Below are positions 1 to 4,660 of a stretch of 6,354 nt of DNA, one piece after another. A program made the position numbers and the translations under genes. The notes beneath the pieces are model-generated. The model saw only the letters and a program-made list of their open reading frames with translations, had not been told where the DNA came from and did no database searches. Source of the stretch: Gammaproteobacteria bacterium (GTDB taxonomy: Bacteria > Pseudomonadota > Gammaproteobacteria > UBA9214); NCBI GenBank assembly GCA_020027635.1, contig JAHKKL010000101.1, forward strand, positions 1 through 6,354, in the 5' to 3' direction. How positions within the stretch are numbered: position 1 is the stretch's first letter; each line of letters opens with the position of its first letter.

Positions 1-1
1 C

Positions 2-721
2 GGGCTGATCTTCCGCGGCGTCGCCTTCGAATTCCGCTACCGCAGCGCTCGCCTGCGCTGGCTGTGGGACGGGGGCTTCTTCCTCGGTTCCGGTGTCGCC
101 GTCTTCGCCCAGGGCGCCGCGGTGGGCGCGATGATGCGGGGAATCCCGGTCGCGCACGGCCAGTACGCCGGCCATGCGTTCGACTGGCTGGCGCCGTTTC
201 CGGTCCTCACCGGGATCGGACTCGTGCTCGGCGACGCGCTGCTGGGGGCTGGCTGGCTGGTGCTCAAGAGCGAGGGTGAACTGCGCGACTGGGCCTATCG
301 CCGCATCCCCTGGCTGGCGGGCGGGATGCTGGCGGTGCTGTTGCTGGCTTTCACGCTCACCTTCGACTACAGCGACCTCGCGCGCGGCAACTGGCACGCC
401 AGACCCTGGGGGCGTCTGTTCCCCGCGCTCGGCGTGTTCGCGCTCATCGGAATCCTCGTCGGTGTGTGGCGGAAGCGGGACACCCTGCCGTTCGCCATGA
501 CCGTCCTGTTCTTTTTCGCCGCCTTCCTGACCCTGGGGGTGATGTTCTGGCCATACATGATTCCCTATAGCATCACGGTAGCCAATGCCGCGGCACCGGC
601 GTCCTCGCTGGGTTTCCTGTTCTACGGCGCCGGGGTCTTCGTCCTGCCGCTGATCATTATCTACACCTTCGGCGTCTACTGGATCTTCGGCGGCAAGGTG
701 CGCCAGGGCCACGGTGAATGA
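2..721 (+). CDS. cydB: Cytochrome bd ubiquinol oxidase subunit II, partial (N-terminus outside window)
   Basis: This is the inner-membrane subunit that pairs with CydA in the bd-type quinol oxidase, which reduces O2 to water with electrons from quinol. CydA carries the classical heme sites; CydB is its structural partner. The visible 239 residues open with FRGVAFEFRYR, matching the family's conserved segment after the second or third helix (E. coli has FFRPVGFDYR there). About six hydrophobic helices follow, near visible residues 24-45, 63-88, 103-121, 139-155, 163-187 and 203-229. The C-terminal signature is also present: MFWPYMIP, then APASSLGFLFYGAG, then YTFGVYWIFGGKV. The wording is closest to what I recall of cyanide-insensitive (CIO-type) CydB proteins of about 335 aa, so roughly 95 residues should be missing upstream, where cydA is expected. 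The frame is open from base 2 to the TGA at 719-721. The stop overlaps a possible ATG at 718. The family call is firm; the CIO subtype is inference. Confidence 0.95.
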   Translation, partial: GLIFRGVAFEFRYRSARLRWLWDGGFFLGSGVAVFAQGAAVGAMMRGIPVAHGQYAGHAFDWLAPFPVLTGIGLVLGDALLGAGWLVLKSEGELRDWAYRRIPWLAGGMLAVLLLAFTLTFDYSDLARGNWHARPWGRLFPALGVFALIGILVGVWRKRDTLPFAMTVLFFFAAFLTLGVMFWPYMIPYSITVANAAAPASSLGFLFYGAGVFVLPLIIIYTFGVYWIFGGKVRQGHGE

Positions 722-876
722 CGGTGCTTCCGCGCGCAATGTTCGCGCTTCCCGGGCCGGCGTCCGGTTTCCTGGCCGGCCTGTTCGGGACCGGCGGCAA
801 CACGACCGGGCGGTCTTTCCCGGTTCGACTCGCCGCGGGATCCTGCGCGGGGGTAATTCCCGGGACGGGAGCTTGA
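718..876 (+). CDS. Doubtful 52-aa ORF in the cydB-sulP gap
   Basis: This frame starts with an ATG that overlaps the cydB stop (ATGA, 718-721) and runs to TGA at 874-876, one base before the sulP ATG. It therefore fills the gap exactly. A weak AGGG lies at 705-708, nine bases before the start. The product begins MTVLPRAMFALPGPASGF and is rich in Gly, Ala, Pro and Thr. It has one mildly hydrophobic stretch (about residues 7-27) broken by prolines and glycines, and no acidic residue. Many bd-oxidase operons carry a tiny one-helix subunit here (CydX, or DUF2474 in CIO operons), but this sequence resembles neither: it has no continuous helix. Open frames of this length are common by chance at this GC content. 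Position argues for it and sequence argues against it, so it may well be noncoding. Confidence 0.22.
   Translation: MTVLPRAMFALPGPASGFLAGLFGTGGNTTGRSFPVRLAAGSCAGVIPGTGA
755..781 (+). other. GC-only inverted repeat after cydB
   Basis: GGCCGG at 755-760 is the reverse complement of CCGGCC at 776-781, giving a six-pair stem with a 15-base loop. No run of T follows (the next bases are TGTTCGGG), so it does not look like an intrinsic terminator. It could slow RNA decay or fold by chance in GC-rich DNA. Confidence 0.25.
867..871 (+). promoter_or_regulatory. Ribosome binding site of the SulP transporter gene
   Basis: GGGAG lies six bases upstream of the ATG at 878. This supports that start over later in-frame ATG codons, and the SulP N-terminal region begins right after it. 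Confidence 0.7.
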
Positions 877-877
877 C

Positions 878-2560
878 ATGCGGCTGACGCTGTTCGGCGG
901 CATCCGGCCGTTCAGCCGCCGCGGGGCGCTGCGCGATGCGCTGGCGGGCGTGACGCTCGCCTCGATGAATATCCCGCAGGTGCTCGGCTATACGCGGATC
1001 GCCGGCACGCCGGTGGTCACCGGGCTCTACACGGTGCTCCTGCCGCTGGTGATGTTCGCGCTCTTCGGTTCCTCGCGCCACCTGGTCGTCGCGGCGGATT
1101 CGGCCACCGCCGCCATCTTCGCCAGCGGCCTGTCCGACCTGGCGCCGCGGACCAGCGAGAAATACATGGCGCTGGTGGGCATGGTCGCCCTGCTGACGGC
1201 CGCTTTCCTGTTGCTGGCGCGACTCTTCAGGCTGGGCTTCCTCGCCGACTTCCTCTCGCGCACGGTGCTGGTCGGATTTCTCACCGGCGTCGGGGTCCAG
1301 ATCGGCATCGCCATGCTGGGCGAAATGCTCGGCATCGCCGTGGATTCGCATCGCACGGTCGATCAACTGTGGCAGCTCATGCACGGCCTGGCGCAGGTCC
1401 ATCTTCCCACGCTCGGCCTGTCGACACTGGTGGTGGGCGTCATCCTCGGCTGCCGCCGTTTCCTGCCGCGGCTACCGGTGCCGCTGTTTGCGGTGGTGGC
1501 GGGGATCGCCGCCAGCTTTTACTACGACTTTGCCGGCCACGGTATCGCCGTCATCGGGCCGGTACCGGGCGGATTGCCGTCGCTCGCCTTCCCCCGCGTA
1601 GGCTGGAATGAACTGCTCGCGCTCCTGCCCATCGCCGTGTCTTGCTTCGTGATCATCATCGCCCAGAGCGCGGCAACCTCCCGTGTCTTCGCGGTGCGCC
1701 ATCGCGAGCGCGTCGACGAGAATGCGGACATCCTGGGGCTGTCGGCGGCGAATGCGGCCGCGGCGCTGAGCGGGGCCTTCGTGGTCAACGGCAGTCCCAC
1801 CCAGACGGCGATGGCCGACCGCGCGGGCGCCCGCAGCCAGATCGCGCAGCTCGTCTTCGCCGGGGTCGTGCTGCTGGTGCTGTTGTTTCTCACTGCGCCG
1901 CTCCAGTACCTGCCCCACAGCGTGCTCGCCGGCATCGTGTTCACCATCGCCGTCGGGCTCGTCGATGCGAAGGGCCTGCGCGACATTCGCCGCGAGAGTC
2001 CGGGCGAGTTCATGCTGGCCATAGTCACAGCCGCGGTGGTGGTGCTGGTCGGGATCGACCAGGGCATCCTGCTGGCTGTCGCACTGTCGCTGCTGCGGCA
2101 TGTGCGGCACAGCTATCGCCCGCACACCATGATGCTGGCGCCGGACGAGGCCGGCCGCTGGCTGCCGGTTCCCGCGCTGCCGGGTACCGTGACCGAACCG
2201 GGTCTGGTGGTCTACCGCTTCGGCGCGGATCTGTTCTACGCCAACGACACCCGCTTCACCGACGAGGTGCGCGCCCTCGTGGAGGCCGCGCCTAGCCCCG
2301 TGCGCTGGTTCGTGGTCGATGCGGGTGCAATAACGGACCTCGACTACTCCGCCGCGCGTTCGCTGCGTGAGCTGTGCGACGACCTGACCCGTCGCGGGGT
2401 GGGGCTGGTGTTCGCGCGCGTCTCCCCGTATCTGCGCTCCGATATGGACCGGCACGGCATTACGGACGTGATCGGCGAGGCGCGCCTCTTCGCGACGCTG
2501 CACGAGGCCCTGGCCCTGGTGCGCGGCGGTACGCAGGGCCCCCAGGGAGATGAGCGATGA
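878..2560 (+). CDS. SulP/SLC26-family anion transporter with STAS domain
   Basis: This is an inner-membrane carrier for a small anion. Family members move sulfate, bicarbonate or dicarboxylates, often with Na+ or H+, and the substrate cannot be read from this sequence. The 560 aa are a normal full length. The first helix pair holds the SulP signature (PQVLGY near residue 33, then TGLYTVLLPL at 48-57), followed by FGSSRHLVVAADSATAAI at 63-80, the start of helix 3 that helps line the substrate site. The matching second-repeat segment is LSGAFVVNGSPTQTAMADRAGARSQ at about 297-321, broken here as LSGAFVVNGSPTQTAMADR then AGARSQ. Helices continue to about residue 408. A cytoplasmic STAS domain follows (about 441-548), with beta-strand VVYRFGADLFYAN and the loop DLDYSAARSL (487-496) where STAS proteins usually have a D-x-S/T motif. 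Only one base separates its ATG from the preceding doubtful ORF, and cydB ends 156 bases upstream, so co-transcription with the bd oxidase is likely. Family confidence is very high; substrate is unknown. Confidence 0.95.
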   Translation: MRLTLFGGIRPFSRRGALRDALAGVTLASMNIPQVLGYTRIAGTPVVTGLYTVLLPLVMFALFGSSRHLVVAADSATAAIFASGLSDLAPRTSEKYMALVGMVALLTAAFLLLARLFRLGFLADFLSRTVLVGFLTGVGVQIGIAMLGEMLGIAVDSHRTVDQLWQLMHGLAQVHLPTLGLSTLVVGVILGCRRFLPRLPVPLFAVVAGIAASFYYDFAGHGIAVIGPVPGGLPSLAFPRVGWNELLALLPIAVSCFVIIIAQSAATSRVFAVRHRERVDENADILGLSAANAAAALSGAFVVNGSPTQTAMADRAGARSQIAQLVFAGVVLLVLLFLTAPLQYLPHSVLAGIVFTIAVGLVDAKGLRDIRRESPGEFMLAIVTAAVVVLVGIDQGILLAVALSLLRHVRHSYRPHTMMLAPDEAGRWLPVPALPGTVTEPGLVVYRFGADLFYANDTRFTDEVRALVEAAPSPVRWFVVDAGAITDLDYSAARSLRELCDDLTRRGVGLVFARVSPYLRSDMDRHGITDVIGEARLFATLHEALALVRGGTQGPQGDER

Positions 2561-2682
2561 GACGGCGCCTCTCCACCGCGCGTGCGTCGACCGCGGGTAG
2601 AATCTCGCCACAGGCAGAACAACGGGAGGCGCGGATGAACCGGCAGATGGACCCGGCGGGGGATGACCGCCGACCGGTTTGA
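2557..2682 (+). CDS. Doubtful 41-aa Arg-rich ORF (or 15-codon leader ORF from 2635)
   Basis: An ATG at 2557 overlaps the sulP stop (ATGA, 2557-2560) behind GGGAG at 2545-2549, seven bases away. The frame runs 41 codons to TGA at 2680-2682. The product starts MRRRLSTARASTAGR, contains ten arginines, has no hydrophobic segment, and matches nothing I recognise. It uses AGA codons, unusual for such GC-rich DNA, which argues against real coding. The same frame has an internal ATG at 2635 behind a stronger site, GGGAGG (2624-2629, five-base spacing). That would give a 15-codon peptide, MNRQMDPAGDDRRPV, ending 72 bases before the NSS gene. If the TAGAAT box at 2598 is a promoter, only the short version could be translated from it, as a leader peptide. 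Both versions may be spurious. Confidence 0.18.
   Translation: MRRRLSTARASTAGRISPQAEQREARMNRQMDPAGDDRRPV
2598..2603 (+). promoter_or_regulatory. Candidate -10 box upstream of the NSS gene
   Basis: TAGAAT matches the sigma-70 -10 consensus at five of six positions and stands out in a GC-rich spacer. No convincing -35 lies 16-18 bases upstream (that stretch is ACCGCG-like). A perfect -35 hexamer, TTGACA, occurs at 2679-2684, but its expected -10 region around 2702-2707 (CAGACT) is poor. Either could start the NSS transcript. Confidence 0.25.
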
Positions 2683-2754
2683 CAGGCGGGTTTCCGACAG
2701 GCAGACTGCGGCGCAGTTGCTATCCAGCCACCGATCGTTTTCTGAATTCACGCC

Positions 2755-4374
2755 ATGGCCAACGCGATAGTGAAAGAAGCATGGACCGGCCGCCTCGGGG
2801 TCATCCTCGCCGTTGCCGGCAGCGCCGTCGGCCTGGGCAACTTCCTGCGCTTCCCCGGCCTTGCCGCCAAGTACGGCAGCGGCGCCTTCATGATCGCCTA
2901 TTTCACCTCGCTGCTGGTGCTCGGCATCTCCATCTGCTGGGCCGAATGGACGCTGGGGCGTTACGCCGGGCAGAAGGGCTTTCATTCGAGCCCGGGTATC
3001 TTCCATGTGCTGATCCGCCATCCCATGGGAAAATTCATCGGCGTGCTGGGGGTGATCATCCCGGTGGTCATCTACATGTACTACGTCTACATCGAGGCCT
3101 GGGTGGCCGGCTATGCGTATTACTTCCTGTTCACCGACAAGTTGAGCCTCGGCGGCGATGTGGCGGCTTACAAGAATTTCTGGGTCAAGTTTATCGGGGC
3201 GCATGAAAACGGCTTTCTGCTCTCCGACGGCGGCGAGGTGATCTGGTTCCTGCTGGCGGTCTTCATACTGAACTTCATCATCATCTACCGCGGCCTGGCC
3301 AAGGGTATCGAGTTTTTCTGCCGCTGGGCGATGCCGGCGCTGGTGCTGCTGGCGCTGGTGGTGCTGGGGCGCGTCCTGACGCTGGGGACGCCCAACCCCG
3401 ACCTGCCGGAGCAGAGCCTGATCAACGGCCTCGGCTTCATGTGGAATCCGGGGCACGTGGGCGAACAGCTGCTCAATCCGGAGCTCTGGCTGGCGGCCGC
3501 CGGGCAGATCTTCTTCTCCCTGTCCGTGGGCTTCGGCGTGATCATCACCTACGCCAGCTACCTCACGGACAAGGACGACGTGGTGCTGAGCGGACTGACG
3601 GCCTCCGCGGCTAATGAATTCTGCGAAGTGGCGCTGGGCGGAATGATCACCGTCCCGGCGGCCTTCGTGTTCCTGGGCGCGGCGGGCCTCGCGGGGCAGG
3701 GCACCTTCGGACTGGGCTTCCAGGTCCTGCCGCTGGTGTTCTCCGAGATGCCGGTCGGCTGGCTGTTCGGTGGCATGTTCTTCTTCCTGCTGTTCCTGGC
3801 GGCGATCACCAGTTCCCTGTCCATGCTCCAGCCCGGCATCGCCTTCCTGGAGGAGGGGCTGGGGCTGAACCGCAAGCAGGCCGTCGCGCTGCTCGGCCTG
3901 CTGACGGCGATCGGCTGCCTCTTCGTGGTGTACTTCAGCAAGGACATCAAGGCGCTCGACACCATCGATTTCTGGGTGGGCACCGTCTGCATCTTCCTCA
4001 TGGCCACCGTCATCATCCTGTATTTCGGTTGGATCATGGGCATCGAACGCGGCTGGCGGGAGGCGCACAAGGGCGCGGAAATCCGCATACCGGGGTTCTT
4101 CAGATTCATCATCCGTTATCTTTCACCGCTGTACCTGATCACCATCTTCGCGCTCTTCGTGCTCTTCAATGTGTTCGGCTGGAACCCGCAGACCGGGGCG
4201 TTCACGCCCACGAGCTACGTCAGCGATCTGGTGGGCGAGCACCCCGATGAGGTGGCCCGGATGAGCATCGCCTTGATCGTCTTGATCATCGCGTTCTTCG
4301 TGATTCTCATCGGACAGGCGGGCAAACGCTGGGACGGGCTGGCCGCAGATCAGGCAAAAGGAGGCGGTCCGTGA
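2755..4374 (+). CDS. Na+-dependent amino-acid symporter, NSS family, LeuT-like
   Basis: This inner-membrane symporter imports an amino acid or related small molecule with Na+. At 539 aa with about 12 helices it is close to LeuT in size, and it aligns with LeuT by eye along its whole length. TM1 is AVAGSAVGLGNFLRFP (19-34), TM2 has WAEWTLGRY, and TM3 has YMYYVYIEAW (107-116, Y110 matching LeuT Y108). TM6 is GQIFFSLSVGFG (250-261), TM7 has ANEFCE (286-291), and TM8 has AITSSLSMLQP (350-360). Inferred Na1 ligands are A24, N29, S255 and N287; Na2 ligands are G22, V25, A349, T352 and S353. E291 sits where LeuT has E290, the residue that replaces chloride, so Cl- independence is expected. Pocket differences from LeuT are S23 for Asn21, S255 for Thr254 and M357 for Ile359. 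The ATG at 2755 follows an in-frame stop at 2743 and has no clear Shine-Dalgarno, but the N-terminus matches relatives. A small partner gene overlaps its end. Confidence 0.96.
   Translation: MANAIVKEAWTGRLGVILAVAGSAVGLGNFLRFPGLAAKYGSGAFMIAYFTSLLVLGISICWAEWTLGRYAGQKGFHSSPGIFHVLIRHPMGKFIGVLGVIIPVVIYMYYVYIEAWVAGYAYYFLFTDKLSLGGDVAAYKNFWVKFIGAHENGFLLSDGGEVIWFLLAVFILNFIIIYRGLAKGIEFFCRWAMPALVLLALVVLGRVLTLGTPNPDLPEQSLINGLGFMWNPGHVGEQLLNPELWLAAAGQIFFSLSVGFGVIITYASYLTDKDDVVLSGLTASAANEFCEVALGGMITVPAAFVFLGAAGLAGQGTFGLGFQVLPLVFSEMPVGWLFGGMFFFLLFLAAITSSLSMLQPGIAFLEEGLGLNRKQAVALLGLLTAIGCLFVVYFSKDIKALDTIDFWVGTVCIFLMATVIILYFGWIMGIERGWREAHKGAEIRIPGFFRFIIRYLSPLYLITIFALFVLFNVFGWNPQTGAFTPTSYVSDLVGEHPDEVARMSIALIVLIIAFFVILIGQAGKRWDGLAADQAKGGGP
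4356..4364 (+). promoter_or_regulatory. Strong Shine-Dalgarno inside the NSS 3' end
   Basis: AAAAGGAGG, nearly complementary to the 16S rRNA tail, lies six bases before the GTG at 4371 and within the last codons of the NSS gene. It is the best ribosome binding site in the window and decides the start of the following short gene. Confidence 0.85.
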
Positions 4375-4526
4375 GCACAGGCGGCTGGATCACCATGATT
4401 CTGTCGGTGGGCTTTGTCGTCACGCTCTTTGTCTGGTGCCTGAGCAAGGTACTCTTCGGCAGGGAACCCACCGAGAAGCTGCACAGTCTGGACAGCATCG
4501 ACACCCGGGACACCCATGGCGACTGA
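4371..4526 (+). CDS. Probable small single-helix subunit of the NSS transporter
   Basis: This 51-aa protein starts at GTG 4371, overlapping the NSS stop by four bases (GTGA), behind an excellent Shine-Dalgarno; translation is probably coupled to the transporter. It begins MSTGGWITMILSVGFVVTLF and has one membrane helix (about residues 6-24, extending to about 29), a basic edge (K26, R31), and a polar acidic tail from about residue 32 with LDSIDTRDTHGD at the end. This fits an N-out or N-in single-span membrane peptide. Some bacterial NSS carriers need such a partner: MetS with MetP in Corynebacterium glutamicum, and the methionine/alanine importer small-subunit family. Membership of that exact family is inference, since such short proteins diverge fast. 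The gene's reality is well supported by overlap, ribosome site, helix and codon use; its role is supported only by position and by analogy. Confidence 0.82.
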   Translation: MSTGGWITMILSVGFVVTLFVWCLSKVLFGREPTEKLHSLDSIDTRDTHGD

Positions 4527-4527
4527 A

Positions 4528-4556
4528 CGCCCTGTCGGGGCTTCTCCTGACGGGCG
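4528..4556 (+). terminator. Hairpin just after the NSS small-subunit gene, weak terminator candidate
   Basis: CGCCC at 4528-4532 plus GTC at 4534-4536 pairs with GACGGGCG at 4549-4556, giving eight pairs with one bulged T at 4533 and a 12-base loop. It starts two bases after the stop codon, the right place for a terminator or a 3'-end stabiliser. The following bases (CGTCGTCGTCACTT) lack a T tract, so Rho-independent termination would be inefficient. Confidence 0.35.
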
Positions 4557-4580
4557 CGTCGTCGTCACTTGCCGCCCGGG

Positions 4581-4599
4581 GAACCGACTCAACCGGTTC
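4581..4599 (+). other. Inverted repeat in the spacer before cti
   Basis: GAACCG (4581-4586) and CGGTTC (4594-4599) form a six-pair stem with a seven-base loop, and the right half also contains the palindrome AACCGGTT (4591-4598). It lies about 60 bases upstream of cti. It could be a second weak terminator arm for the NSS pair or a protein-binding dyad controlling cti. The 134-base spacer 4527-4660 shows no clear -35/-10 pair. Confidence 0.3.
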
Positions 4600-4649
4600 T
4601 GATCTCACTGACCTCCGGGGGAGGGCAGCACGCCACGATTCCCGGAACG

Positions 4650-4654
4650 AGAGG
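4650..4654 (+). promoter_or_regulatory. Ribosome binding site of cti
   Basis: AGAGG lies six bases before the ATG at 4661. It favours this start over the nearby ATG at 4668, which is in another frame. Confidence 0.55.
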
Positions 4655-4660
4655 CAGTCC

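Noticed and set aside
749..864. Three copies of TTCCCGG at 749, 817 and 857 in the cydB-sulP gap
   Set aside because: Spacing is irregular (68 and 40 bases), the motif is short and GC-rich, and no operator family is recognised. Chance occurrence is likely.
2576..2596. Short inverted repeat CCGCG/CGCGG after sulP as a terminator
   Set aside because: It has only five pairs with an 11-base loop and no following T tract. Such stems are frequent in this composition.
1472..2611. Reverse-strand frame of 379 codons opposite sulP
   Set aside because: It is an antisense shadow in GC-rich DNA. Its composition is His/Gln/Arg-rich and it resembles no family.
2679..2707. Perfect TTGACA hexamer as a definite promoter
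   Set aside because: The -10 region at the right spacing (CAGACT at 17 bases) is poor and no better choice lies at 16 or 18, so it is mentioned only as an alternative.
2344..4068. Long reverse-strand frame (574 codons) opposite the NSS gene and the sulP end
   Set aside because: It is antisense to two well-identified genes. The translation is rich in His, Gln, Glu and Asp, as expected from reading hydrophobic-helix codons backwards, and has no recognisable domain.
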